Assembly (NCBI GenBank): GCA_963693085.1
Contig: OY856413.1
Location: forward strand, 467,115,879 to 467,179,878
Direction of reading: 5' to 3'
DNA length: 64,000 nucleotides
Source of the DNA: Alisma plantago-aquatica
Taxonomy: Eukaryota; Streptophyta; Magnoliopsida; Alismatales; Alismataceae
Of the stretch, positions 22,515 through 34,971 are shown piece after piece. The position numbers and the translations under genes were made by a program. Numbering within the stretch: the first letter of the stretch is position 1; each line of letters begins with the position of its first letter. Under the pieces are notes generated by a model, which ran no database searches, was not told where the DNA came from, and saw nothing but the letters and a program-made list of their open reading frames with translations.

Positions 22515-24110
22515 GTGATCCTCGTTGAGACGAAGGTAGAGAGCATACTACATGGGTTGAAGATATAAGTAGAATGTGATAATGTATTCAGGTCTCTTAG
22601 TACCATTAAAGTAAAATTACTAATAGAGATGTAGGACAAAATAAACATCTAAAATCAAAGGACAAACATGCTTCTAGTTATATATATCCTCTATGTTGGT
22701 TTGAGACTAACGATCCCAGATCTTTCACTGGACAAATCAAATTCGCTCAGTGCAAACCAAGTCATGTATTGTCATTTACAGCGAAAAATCTTACCTAGAG
22801 AAGCTTTCATAATAAAGGCTACTAAATGTGTAGAAGAATCCTGAGCATTGTTGCTTCTTCCCCCCAAGTCGAGATGAAATCAATGCCATTAATGTGTTTT
22901 GAATGTACAACATTAAAGCAGAAATTTAAACCGTCCTTTCTGAAGAGGAACCCCACAACGGACTATTAAGGAAGAGTAATAGATTGAAGGAAAAGAAATA
23001 GACGTAAATACGAGAATGCAGAAAGTAGGCCTACTATATTTAGCATCATTTTGTGATATGCATCTCCTGAAAAGCCCCTTTGTGTCCGTAAGTAAGAGAA
23101 TGTCATTGAAATGTATGACTGGTGTAGACCTTTCGTTACTTCCTCACAAGTCTTCACATCAGCTTGTAACTTCTTTCAGAAGCTTGTAACTGTCAGATAC
23201 AATATTGGATGTCTCGAATCTCCTGCAAATCTTATCTCCTCTATCAATTTCTAGACAAATAACCACAATTATCGTCGTACACATTTAGGTAAATACATAT
23301 GATAATGCAAATGAAACTAATCTCAAGAAATCGTGGAAACTCATAAACTAACATAGACATTTAATAAGACAAATGAACAATAAAGAAAGGTATCAATATA
23401 GGGAATGTAAATGAATCTAGAAAAAACCTGATATTAAATGTTCAGGATATAGCTGCCAGCGTCGCTGCGATTATGAAAAGCTTCAATGTGAGTTTTTATT
23501 TTATATTTGTAATTCATTGAACCTGGTCCTTTTGTTCTCTGTGATCAATTGCTAGATCCACAGATCAAACCAGATGACGTCTTGGCAAACTAATTACCTT
23601 GTGCTTACAAGAAAAATAAGTTAAACATATCGGGTAAGAAAAAATACATAATTACAAAATTTATCAGAGGTCTGAAAATGAACCTACTGTTGTCACTGCA
23701 TGCAACAGGGATATGTCTTCAGACGGCTTCATGTGATGGTCATGAAGAATTAGAATGAGAGAGATGGAGGGTGATGTAGTTGCATCGGTGGAGGGGAATC
23801 TGAAGGGTGTGGGTGGTAGTGGGGCGATGAGGGTCGGGGTGTTGCTATACAGTGTGCGGTTGGTGGAGATAAACATACAACCACCTCCGAGACGTGAGGC
23901 TTGATGAGAGGAGTTGACTTTGTGGAGAAAATGATGAAGAGCAGTTACACGGAATGATGGGTATAAAAAAAAAATAGAAAAGGCTGAAAAAATGTGAGAA
24001 GAGCCTGAATTCAAGGAGAAGGCAGCATTTTAAAATGCTGCAATCTGATTGGTTGGATATTTTCAAAATGACATGTCTGTAATTTGCTCAACAAACTCAC
24101 TCTTTTTATA
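22515..24110 (-). other. Possible captured gene fragments between Helitron ends
   Basis: This interval is less AT-rich than its flanks and lies just inside a third Helitron-like 5' end at about 24,112. Short frames on the minus strand (22,966-23,157 with CEEVTKGLHQSYISMTFSY; 23,664-24,014) look more protein-like than the surrounding DNA, and another minus frame near 23,180-23,230 reads SNIVSDSYKLLKEVTS. I recognise none of them. Helitrons often carry pieces of host genes, so capture is a reasonable but unproven reading. No frame is long enough to be called a gene. Confidence 0.3.
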
Positions 24111-24111
24111 G

Positions 24112-24139
<28 letters not shown>
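24020..24139 (-). repeat. Third Helitron-like 5' end with (TA)n
   Basis: The minus strand reads TATACTATAAAAAGAGTGAG, then a block with CATGTCATTTTGA, CCAACCAATCAGATTG and CATTTTAAAATG. This parallels the ends at 21,075 and 22,296 but with more differences, so it is a related family or an older copy. A (TA)n tract at 24,112-24,139 replaces the exact TC terminus. Confidence 0.6.
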
Positions 24140-24146
<7 letters not shown>

Positions 24147-27100
24147 TAGATACACATCCAAATATGACAACCACACTTACATGAAATTGTATTAGTTCAT
24201 GTATGAATTGCTCCCAGATACGTAATAATACAAATTTATAAGAACACAAACCGTATACTTAAATGCTCATTGGAACACATCCATTTGGTCAAGCATTTAG
24301 TATTTTCCATTTAGATGGGTAGTTGCATGTCAACCCACTAGATCTGCCCAATGAACGTGATGGATCAGATTTGAATTAAATTGAATAGGTTACTATTTTT
24401 CTGAGACAATCTAAAACAAACTGGTTGACCCACAAGTACAAGTAGTTCAATCACCTAATTTGACATGTATATACAAGGTGAAACCTTGTTTATTATAATA
24501 TCTAAAAAATCTATGCTTACTAAAACGCAACAATCCTATGATTTGTTTGTTGTAATTGATGAATTTTGTGAAACTTTTTTCTTGTAAATTTCCATACTTG
24601 AGATCCATTAAACTTCATATGTTTGGTTTATGAGAGGTGTGGATGTAGAAAATCCTACAATGTGTTACTTATTATAATTTTTTACCACAAAATGCAACCA
24701 TGAATACTTCATTTTTATTTGTGAATTTTCTTTTCATGAATATCATGAGGATCACTTCTAGTTAACCCAAAACAAAATAGTTTTATTCTACTAGGGAATC
24801 AACAAATCGTGTTTTATAAATACTATGAGAACTTGTATTTGTGAATTATAGGAAATCAATCATGAGAAACTTGTAGAAGACTTTCAACTTCTATGTTCTC
24901 CAGGATAAGCATGGGAACTAATTAAAACATATGTGAACTATGTAACTTTCCTATACACCACTTGAGTAACATGTGTGATGAAAGATATCAACTATAAATG
25001 TCTTCGAGTTGAAGCAATTCATACTTCATTATCAAGTTCATCAAAATGTAATCCAACATCTATATTATTTACTATGACCTCTCTCTTTATGTGTACACAG
25101 TCAAAGTTAAGAAAAGCTATTGGGTTCCCAACTTTAAGGTTGAGTAAAAATAAATAAATTTGGGCATAAACATCGAAAGAAAAATAAGAAATAGGGGAAA
25201 AATACATAAATAGATGTATATTTTGTAGTAGATAACTTATTTGGGCATAAAGAGTAAGGAATATTCCAAGTAAAAGATATGCCAAAGTAAAAGACAACTA
25301 GGATAAAAAGGCTAAGAGGACATTGAATGTTTATGTTGAGAAAATAGAACATAATATAATAAGGTATATCATCATTTAGGAACGTCAACAAAGATGGGTC
25401 ATCAAACCAACTCTTCCATAATTCCATGAATAATAACACAAAAAATGTAACCAATGAAAATGCCAAATAGCTATTAAAGAAATGTATAATTATTGCAGAA
25501 ACATAGTGAAAAGGTGCCACACACACGATAACAAAATAAAAAATCTACAATTGATAAGTCATAAAAAATAAGTGCACAAATAATCATATTCAATGCAATT
25601 TTAATAATGGAAAATATAACATTAGTCATGAATTCTCAAATAAGTGTGTAAACAAGCCATATCACTCATCCATTTCATATATGGGCATAAATATCACATA
25701 CAACTTTCCATGAGGATGGAGACAAGTGATGTTGCTAGTACTTCTTATTAAAGATAGACACAACTCACACCGCCTCACATATAAGTAGGAGTATGAGTCA
25801 AATACACTACTCATTCCTTTGAATAACAACTTAATCAAACTAATCATTAAAAAAAATTGGTCCCACAACCTCAAATAGTAGAATGTAAGTCTTGCATAAA
25901 ATAATGTCTCACATGAAACAATTCAAAAACAAGGGTAATTAATTTCAATACTTGAACCCTAATTGGTAGGATAATTAAAATTACCTGACACTTTACACAT
26001 TTATGCATGATCGGTTCTCTATTATTTGTTTGATGTGTATCATATTAGTTATCATGCTTAAGTATGGAAATGTTGTTTAGTATATTTAAGTATAGACATT
26101 CTATTTTGTATGGGTCGAAATATCATGTTTAAGTATGAGATCTCTTAGTTAAAAACCAATGATATAACCTTCTAGATGTCCCATCTTGCACTCAATAAGG
26201 ATTTCAGAAGAAACTTTTATTCATAGATGTGATTTGATGAAAAAATTATTACACCCATTCCCACAATCAACAAAGAAATACGCCATGATGTCAAATAAAA
26301 GACATAGAGGAAATCCCAAACTAACAATCCAAGACAATACTAACCCTTCCACCTAGAAAGCATGCAAGAACAAGTAGAATTAGATTTTTTTGACAAGATT
26401 ATCATATGCAAGCATATGAAAAGTAATCAAAGTATGCATGGACTATATCTAGTAAATAAATTAGACAATTATAAAAAAAATATGCACAATCCTTATTAGA
26501 CCATAAAAGGTCATGTAAATTTAAAACAATATGATAACTACTAAGTAAAGATAAATAACTTGAATGCATAAAAGGTTAGTAAGGCATGACATCATAAGAA
26601 ATACAAGGTAAGGTGAGGATCACTTGGACTTATTGTGATGGTAAGGTTCCAGATCCTAGGTTGGTGTCGCAACAATTGAGGCCAAAAACATTGGTTAAGC
26701 ATCCATCCCTGAAGATTTTTTGTGAAGGTAAATAAATAACATTTGTTGTGCGATGTGATCCTTTGTGAAATTTCCCAAAAAGTAGAAATTTTATGGACTT
26801 TAACATTCTAAATTTCTTTGACCCTAGTGCATCAAACATACTAAGATCACCATCATTTTGAACATTGAGCGATGATTTTTACATTGCATTATGTGGTTTG
26901 TTTTTTTAAATCTATAGAACTACAATTGAGTGGTGCTACAATTTTGTAGACTAGTTCTCTGACACTCAATCTCACCAATTGAGAGTACTCCTACCAAAAT
27001 GTTGAAATCAGATTAATCATGCATCATTAACATAGAATACTTTTATTATTTTCATAGTGAAAAAGACACACATAATTAGGCCATCTCTTTCCTTCATTAA

Positions 27101-27315
27101 CATGTCACAACTATATATAATATGGTTTGGTGACCAGTGTTACATGATGTATAAAAAAGTGTGTTGATTAAAATTCATAACATGCACATATCTATACAAG
27201 GCATAAAATCCAAAAACATGAGTCATACAAGCCAAAAACTTGATTCATATATACATAAAATAATCAATTGCCCTACTCGGACAACAGTGTACATGGACAA
27301 CTCTAGGATACTACC
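24140..27315. other. Unassigned AT-rich DNA
   Basis: No gene, RNA or element is recognised. ORFs at 25,019-25,297 and 25,134-25,526 (minus) overlap each other and are rich in Phe, Leu, Ile and Tyr, as expected from AT-rich noncoding DNA. The last bases before the next element are flank shared with 38,329 onward. Confidence 0.4.
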
Positions 27316-27320
27316 AAAAG
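27316..27320. repeat. Target-site duplication AAAAG, left copy
   Basis: AAAAG precedes the 5' LTR and recurs exactly at 38,324-38,328 after the 3' LTR. Confidence 0.9.
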
Positions 27321-30300
27321 TGTTACAACCCCAAATTTTGGGTTCTTTCGGTGAGAAATGTAATTTCTCATATTAAAGATAATTGAACAAATAATGATAT
27401 GATTTGTTTTGAATCAATGGATTCTCTTCACAATAGCCTTGACTGGTTGCTTTGTGGGCCTTATTGGCTATTAGGCCTAATAACAAGGAAATTCAATTAC
27501 TAAATGGACAATTGAATTTTTAAGAAAAGAAATATGTAGAAACCTCTAGAAGACAAATCCAAAGAGGATTTCGTGCCTCTTGGGTTCCTTGGATACCAAG
27601 GAGTCCAAGGTTGCAAAAAGAAAGCAATAAGAAAAGAAAAGATTAATTAAGTATTTCTTTATGAAGAAAGAAATTGGAAATAATGATAAAATGTGGAAAA
27701 TGAGTGGAAAGAGGCATAAATGAGATTTCTTGGGGAAATTTCGTATCCATGAGGTTGCTAATATTAAAAGGAATGCCAATAAGGAAAATAAAAGAGAAAT
27801 AAAAAGAAATCCTAAAAAAGAGATGTTTAAATGAGAAATAAACAAGATAATGTGAAATAATGCATAATAATGCATCTAGAAGGATAATAAGTATCCAATA
27901 AAGAGAATTTCGAAATAATGGAGTATCTTGGGATCTAAAGAGTCCCAATAGAGAGGAAAGAAAGAGAAAATACTAAAAAGGCAAAATAAGAGGATAATGT
28001 GCTGCTTTATTAATAAATTATGTGGTATTGTTTAAAAGGATGATGTTTTCTATACATGAAAATAGAAATTCGTGCCAAAGCATTAAAAAGAAACCATAAA
28101 GTAAATAAGAGGAGGAATTTCGAATTTCCTATATACTCAAATAATAGAGGATATCAAAAGATTAAAGAGAGAAAGAAGGATTACTTGTCCTTGAAGGAAA
28201 ATGAATCCTTTTGGAAAGAGACTCTTTGAGTCGTGTTTAAGCCAACCTATGGGTTCATTTCTCTCCCCTATAAAAGGGGTAAGGTATTGGTTCAAGTTTA
28301 GAAGGGAATTCCACACAGTTATCTCCTTCCTCCTTCTTCTTTGCACGCAACCCTAACCAAGAGAATGCATGCTACCCCAGAGCAACCAGGCGTCGTGGGG
28401 AGGTCACAATGGAGACCTGATGCTTCCACGACATCAGGAAGGGCGCGGTCATCTTCCCTGTGCTCTGAGGCTGGCGCACGGCCGTTGTCTGGCTGCAGGT
28501 CAGCCCTGCATTGCGGAACCAAACAGGCCCGAGCCACCACCCTACCTATGGCCCAATGGGTACCTTCCTGTGCGGCCAAGGGCGGCGGAGACAGGGCGAT
28601 GACCCCCGATGAGTTTCGGGTCTGAAACTAGGAGCGAGGGCCACCCCTAGGTCTGCTCGCGGCGGCTAGGGCGGTAGCATCGGGCTGCAAGAGGTAGAAG
28701 AAGGGAGGATGCGCTTTGGACAAAACTGCCCCTCCGCGGGCTATAGAAGAATTCACTTATGCAGGGTTAAAATTGTCTTTTCGTTATAAATAAAGATGGG
28801 GCGCGCGCAAGGTATGTGCATGGGAGTAGGTTGCCTACGTGGCACCTCCCTATTGGTCACTTTATGATTTATTTGCTAAAATCATATCTCATTATTCGTA
28901 ACTTGGATTAAAACAAGTCTTATATGAAAATTGGTTCTCAGAACGAGAGGAACACAAAGAAATTATGTTTGAATCCTAATTTTGCATGCTATTCAAAAAG
29001 TAGTATAAAATATCATCTTTAATGAATTAAAGACTAGGAAACCCTATTTTTGAAATAAATAAAGTGTTTAATAGGGTTTAATGGATCATAAGAGTTGATA
29101 TTAACCTGTTAAATGTAAAACGGTACATTATGTTAAAAAAGGAAGAACTTTGCACATGATTAGTCTAATTTAGAGTTGATATGCATAAATATGCTTGAAA
29201 TGTGAAAAGTACATAAAGTTATCATCTTTAATGATTTAATTAAGAAAAAACTCTTAGATTTGATGATAGATGAACTTAATGACATTATTTGGACAATTCA
29301 ATCTGATATTAACATGTGGTTAATAAAAATGAAAATAGGATCTAAAAAGATGATCTTTTTACAAAATTGGCTTAATTTAGGGTTTCATGCACGAATATGC
29401 ATTAATGAGCTTGAAAACCCTAATTTAGGCGAATATGTCATTTAAATGTTTTAGTTGCTCAAATCCATAAACAAATAGGGATATGATGATCCTAAGTCAA
29501 TTTGGTCATAAAAGACTATTAAAATGGATAGTTGAGCAATTAGGGTTTATATAACTGGAAAAGAGTATTTTAGGGTTTGTTGATCTAAAAGGGATAAAGT
29601 TTGAGAAATGTATCTAAGAAACCATAATGAATATTAATGAAACCTTAATGCAGATTAGAAACCCTAGAAAGAGAATCCAAGTCAATAAAGTAGATTCTTG
29701 AAGAAATGTGTAATAAATAAGAATACATATTCTTTTTAGGAATTATGTGATGATTGGATTACTTGCTTGGATCTGCTGATTGGCTTGATTGTATATACAT
29801 GAAGTATATGTTGAATAAACTGCAAGTCTCATCAAATCAGGCATGTGGTTACACTTATGACTATACTGAATAGTTTCCCGAGGATTTTATCGACGTTTCC
29901 CTCAATGCATGAATTAACTGTTGGATGTCTATTTATTTCATGCAATTATAAAGTGACTATGATTATCACTATAAATGAGGATATATAACTGGCTAGATCT
30001 GGGTCCACCTCTGTTACTTTGAAAAGGGCTAAAAAAGGGGTAATCCTAGAGCAAGGTCTAGGTTACCGTGAGTTAGAAACTGGGCTACCTACGTGTAATG
30101 AGACTCTTTAGCATATCCCGAGTTAAGGAGTGGTCTACTTATGAGTAGTGCCATGTGACTCAACCCTAGAAACTGGTTCACTTATAGGTGGATCATGAGG
30201 GGTTTAATGGGGACAACACAGAGGATAGGGTACTCTTGGATCGCAGAGTTATATCTAAAACGTTATCTTGATTGTTAAATGATTAATTGAATGATTACGT

Positions 30301-30667
30301 GGTTATCATAGTTGCATGTGTATTATTTTCCCCACATACCAGCTTTGGCTGACCGACGTTTTGTTTGTCGACATTTTAGGTACAAGCCAAAAGGACAAAC
30401 AGTAAATCGTCACATTGTGAAATACATGAAGAAAAAAAAATACAAGGAGGATTGGTTAGCGTAGATTTATTAAATGGATAGAAGTTAGAAATTCAAAATT
30501 TCAAAAGGTATGGAAAGTTTATTTTCTTATAGCTTTTTAGTTTAATATGTTAAAATTTGATATTTATTATTGGTTAATTTCCGAACCTTTGATCCGGAAG
30601 TCATGGGTGCGGCTTCGACCTCTCGGTCACCATTAATTGGGGGTTATTGGGAGGTGAGGTCATAACA
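27321..30667 (+). repeat. 5' LTR of the LARD-like element
   Basis: It starts TGTTACAACCCC and ends GTCATAACA. A TATAAAAG box is at 28,269-28,276. It is followed by a strongly GC-rich leader (about 28,340-28,720), then AT-rich U5. The paired ORFs on both strands near 28,320-28,625 come from the GC-rich leader and are not conserved as proteins. No gene is supported within the LTR. Confidence 0.95.
28269..28276 (+). promoter_or_regulatory. TATA box of the 5' LTR
   Basis: CCCTATAAAAGGGG is a canonical plant TATA context, 948 bp into the LTR and about 60 bp before the GC-rich leader. The twin is at 35,922-35,929. Confidence 0.75.
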
Positions 30668-30669
30668 TT

Positions 30670-30682
30670 TGGTATCAGAGCC
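30670..30682 (+). promoter_or_regulatory. Primer-binding site, tRNA-iMet
   Basis: TGGTATCAGAGCC, a perfect 13-base match to the plant initiator-Met tRNA primer site, starts two bases after the 5' LTR. Confidence 0.95.
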
Positions 30683-33600
30683 TGGGTTCCTCAGTTAACC
30701 ATTAATAATTATTAAATTTTACAAACTCCATAGAACCCAAGGGAGTTATTAGAGGATTATCCGAAAGACGGAGGTGTCTAGAAAAGGATCACGACCGGGG
30801 GCTGCCAATATTTTCCTCCGCACTGCTAGTCGGAATACAAGGACTCCCGGATCCGTGTGACTGCCTGGCCAAAGTCTTAGGGTATGAATCGAAATAAGAT
30901 ACCTTTAGGACTTTCTCATCTTATTCATCCCTTCTCATCACAAAAATTCTGATAAGGACCTAAAGGATTAGGGTTTTCTTTCTTCCCCTCACCCTCTTGA
31001 GGTATGGGTAAGGTTAATAAGGTCTAAGGAATCCTCCATCAAATTAATGAAAAGCATGTAAATAAGATATCATGGACATAAGCTTAATAGAGTAAGCGCA
31101 AATTAAAGAATAGTTACATGCTTAGGTCATATGACATAAGTTGTCATGTCCTCAGAAGAGACCTGAGAATAGACCTTCTTGTCAGGAGGATAAGTCAGTT
31201 TTGGAGATAGAAATCTCCATTGCTAGTAGAGACCTGGCACATCCTCAGAGGATGATGCTAACCCTAACCCTAAGTGAAGGTTACAGAAAGATGAGTTAGA
31301 CCAGGTGTTTGAAGGGACATGCCTTTGGGATGCCATATGATCCATAGGTGACCTAACACCTTTGGCAACCCAACCCTGGGAAGGGTCGTGCATGTTAGGG
31401 TAAAAGATATCTCCTTAGATGATGATGTTAGTGAAGGACCTTATAAGCCCTATGGGCCTATGTGTGTAGGGCATAGTATGCACCCAGAGTACGTCAGCAG
31501 TAGGCTGAAACCCTAGTTAAAGAATCCTGATGGACGACTCTTGTGTTAAGCCTTAGGGGCTATGAGTTACCTCGAGTGAACATGAGTTTAACATAGGCTT
31601 CATCCAGGTAGGGGCATGCTTTTGAGGTTGAGGACCAATAATGGTTGGTTGTAGGGTTACCTCTAGAGAGAGGGAAGGAAACCAAACAAAAAGGTTGGAA
31701 TCCTAGACTCCGAGATGTAAGGAAAAGTGGGGAGTCGAGGAAGATGTGACCTAAGTGGATGATAGTGGTTGTCCTATGCTTGACCCGTGGAGGCTAATGA
31801 TATCTTCGTTATCTTTAGAGGAACCAAACCCTATAGGAAGGATGATGCTTCTGGTACCTATGGTATAAGTGACTTCCTGCTAGATGAGATAAAGAGTGCC
31901 TTAGAGGAGGTTTAAGTAACCAGTGGTATTATTCATATAAAGGGATTGTGGAAGTACATGACATATCATGGACATGCTTGATTCATGATTAAGAGATTGA
32001 GCATGCAGTTGGACACCCGAAAGTGAACCTAGGGTTCCTAGGCCTAAGAGGGGAAGTGGTGTACCTAATGCTCATGACGAGAATTAAGTTGTTATAGTTT
32101 CGAGCATGGTACTCCTCATGTATAGAGGAAAAGGGAAGTCCCTTAAGATTAAAGGTATGTTTGATGAACCCCTCACAGCTCAGTGATGACATGGGAAGGT
32201 ATGATCTTGATCTAATGTTAAAGAATGAGAACCCAGCTGCTAGCCTGGATTAGTGATCAGCCTGTGCCTTAATAGCTTACTAAGGATAAGCATAAGGAGA
32301 TTAACCCTAGACCTAAGGATGTTGTTGACCTGGTAGTCCAGAGTTGTAGTTTCCTCCCATCCTGGGAGAGGGACCCTTTTGAAGGGTGTATACTAGTTTT
32401 GTTGGTTTATGTTAACCTAAAGAGGTCTCATAGGATCTTGAGAAGCTAAGTGAAAAGTACATGGTAGGAGAATGAACCTGTAGACCCATAGATATCCATC
32501 TCTAATTGCATATGAATGTGTTACCATGGAGGGGCTTGACCAAGGTAGGCAGGTTGCCATGATCCCTATGAAAGGATGAAACCCAGCCCATGAATGCAGA
32601 AAGAGAGATGATGAAGACTTGGGTAAGGTTCTAAGGGAACATGTACTATGATGGAGAATCCTAAGTCTATCCTAGGGTCAGGTAGGGATACGACCGATGG
32701 AAGTAGGAGTTGCCTAATTCCCCAGTTGCACATGACCATAGGGTCGGGAGGTAACATCTATCATTGTCTGAGGGCCATGGGTGAGGAGATTGATCACCTT
32801 CATGAACTCGTGGGACCCAAAGGGCAGATGAGTAGGGCACTCTCTTGATGCATGAGGGAAGAGGGATGACCCCAAAAAGAGCTGATACCCTATAGACCTA
32901 GAGGAGATGACCAAGGATATAAACCTCAGTAGGTTCAAGACTAGTTTGATATCATGATGTCTGTGATGTAGAGACATATGTGGCATGTTGTAACTTAGAT
33001 GTAAAGGTGTGTTGGTAAGGTGGGATGTACCATCTCTACTCTTGGAACATGAAGAACTCTGCATTTGGACTGCAACCAAATGCTTATTTCCTCTTGTTAT
33101 GGGGGTGAGAGATAGGACATTACGCATGCCATACTCCAAGGATAAGAGATGGTGTAGGTTGGAACGTCGCCACGAGAAATAGGGATAGAGAAGATAACCT
33201 ACCCTGGTAAAGTGAATGATACATGGATGTTTCACAAACACTAAGAGGAATGAGGTAGTCACCTTATGAGGATGTTTTTATCATGAGCTATGTAGAACTT
33301 ACAAGTTATACCATGTTGAGTTTGATCACCATGATGATGAAATCAGAGAGTGTTCCTAATGAAGATAGACATAGAGTTTGAGGTGAGATGATAAGTGAAA
33401 TACATGGAAGTGTATGTCTTCAACGTTACCTAATACCTAAGGATGTGAAGTGGTAATGGATGCCCTGGTTGAGATACATCTGACTTGTTTGACTAGAAGC
33501 TAGAAGAGGTTGTTTGGCTAACCATAAGTTTTAAAAGGAGAGGTGTTTGGATAACACTCAGATGTAACAAGATACATTGAAAAGTTAAGGGTTGTTTGGT

Positions 33601-34959
33601 TAGCTAGTCTAGTCCTTGATGCAATGAAAGGGTGGTGGTGGAACCTCAGATGCACTTCTTTGGAAGAGAAGGCGATGAAACCCCGACTAGAGTGGTTTAG
33701 GGTTTCGGAGGAATCGATCTTGAGGAATCATGACATACAGGAAATAATGATTGAAGATCACCATACACCGTGGTACTACCAAGTTAATAAGTGATAGTAG
33801 TACTTTAGATGCCTAAGATGAGGCTACACGTGGTATGTTGCCATGCATGATAGGAGGTGAAGGATGAGCACCGGTAACCCAGTGCAATGATATAAAGGAT
33901 AAAGAGCCCCCAAAAGGGGAGGGGAGTTCATCTCTATGGATGTTGTAAGTATCCTCAGGACCAAGGAAGGTCGAGATGCAATATGGGTTATGGTAGATCA
34001 CCTTTCCTAGATGACATGAGAAAGAAAGAGTTTTGTCAAGGGACAGATCTGGTTGAACTAACCATGAGAAAGATGGTTCAACTATGAAGCGAGTTCAAAG
34101 GTTTTTGAGTTTGACCTAAAGGTTCCCTTCTAAAAGGTGGAAGTAGGTACATGAAGAACTCAATGGTAGTACAGTTTATCACCCCAAACTAATGGTTAGT
34201 ATGATCCAGACTAAAGGGTCTGATGAGAGCATATGTGCTCGTTCAGGGTGATATCTAGAGACAGTTCTTGTCCTATGAAAGATGTGACAATGACCACCAT
34301 AGTCAGTATCGGGTTTTATAAGAAGCTCTGTAAGGAAGGTTGTGTCGGTCACCACTTCAGTAAGGTGATGTTGGTGGAAGGGCCACATGATGGTTAGAAA
34401 AGGACCACATGATGGTTAGAAAAGGGACCACAGTGCGTGTAGATGAAGTCACTATTGATCATGTAATGGCTGAAAGGAGCCTAGAGACGACAAGAGTCGT
34501 GAGCAGATGGAAAGTAGGCTAACATGCAGTGCACTGTGGGAGAATATAATGTGAGAATCTGACCCCTCTAAGCCGCAACCGAGAGAGATGAGTCCCCGAT
34601 ACATGGGTCCTTTAGAGATGGATGGGTGGAGATGGTTAGGTTTTGACCCTACCCCTCAGGATAGAGTAATGTGAGATGTTTTCCATGTGTCCAATTTAGA
34701 GCACTATGTGAGGTACCCCGACCATGTGCTGAGCAATGAACCTAGTGAGCCCCAAGGGAGGCTGAAATGGCCTGAGTCACCTGTGTAGTTTATAGACGCC
34801 AGGATGAAAGAACTCAGAGAAAAGAATATGTGATGATAAAGGTTCTTTGGATGCGCCATGAGTACGGAAAAGCCACATAGGGGCCAATGATGGACATGGA
34901 AAAGTCTTATTCTGAATTGTTTGTTTGCTTGATAGAATTTTGAGGACAAAATTACTATA
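30683..34959 (+). pseudogene. Decayed gag-pol interior
   Basis: No long open frame remains. At about 34,175-34,330 the plus strand keeps scattered remnants of the integrase core: a TVYHP stretch, then MIQT, then YEALYG-like sequence. At 34,680-34,880 it keeps the pol C-terminus: FHVSNLEHYV, PDHVLSNEP and then KVLWMRHEYG, the region where chromoviruses end. They are interrupted by stops and short deletions. The ancestral order is preserved but gag, protease and reverse transcriptase could not be identified by eye. At 4.3 kb the interior is shorter than a complete Ty3/gypsy interior, so deletions are likely. ORFs on the minus strand (32,714-33,262 and others) are antisense chance frames. Confidence 0.75.
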
Positions 34960-34971
34960 AGAGGGGAAGGT
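34960..34971 (+). promoter_or_regulatory. Polypurine tract
   Basis: The purine-rich AAGAGGGGAAGG, preceded by a TTTTGAGGACAAAAT motif typical of the pol end of plant Ty3/gypsy elements, abuts the 3' LTR and would prime plus-strand synthesis. Confidence 0.85.

Noticed and set aside
25019..25526. Two overlapping minus-strand frames suggesting a membrane protein
   Set aside because: Both frames are hydrophobic only because the DNA is AT-rich; they overlap in different frames and show no start context or family motif.
27546..27948. Minus-strand frames of about 100 codons, conserved at 35,197-35,599
   Set aside because: Conservation is explained by the LTR duplication. They are antisense to the LTR transcript and are Phe/Leu/Ile-rich, as expected from AT-rich DNA.
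28319..28625. Overlapping open frames on both strands in a GC-rich patch
   Set aside because: The patch is the leader part of an LTR and occurs again at 35,972-36,278. GC-rich DNA lacks stops on both strands, and the frames differ between the two LTRs in ways that do not preserve protein.
32714..33262. A 182-codon open frame on the minus strand inside the LARD-like element
   Set aside because: It is antisense to the decayed pol, has no recognisable domain, and its His/Ser/Leu-rich composition is typical of an antisense chance frame.
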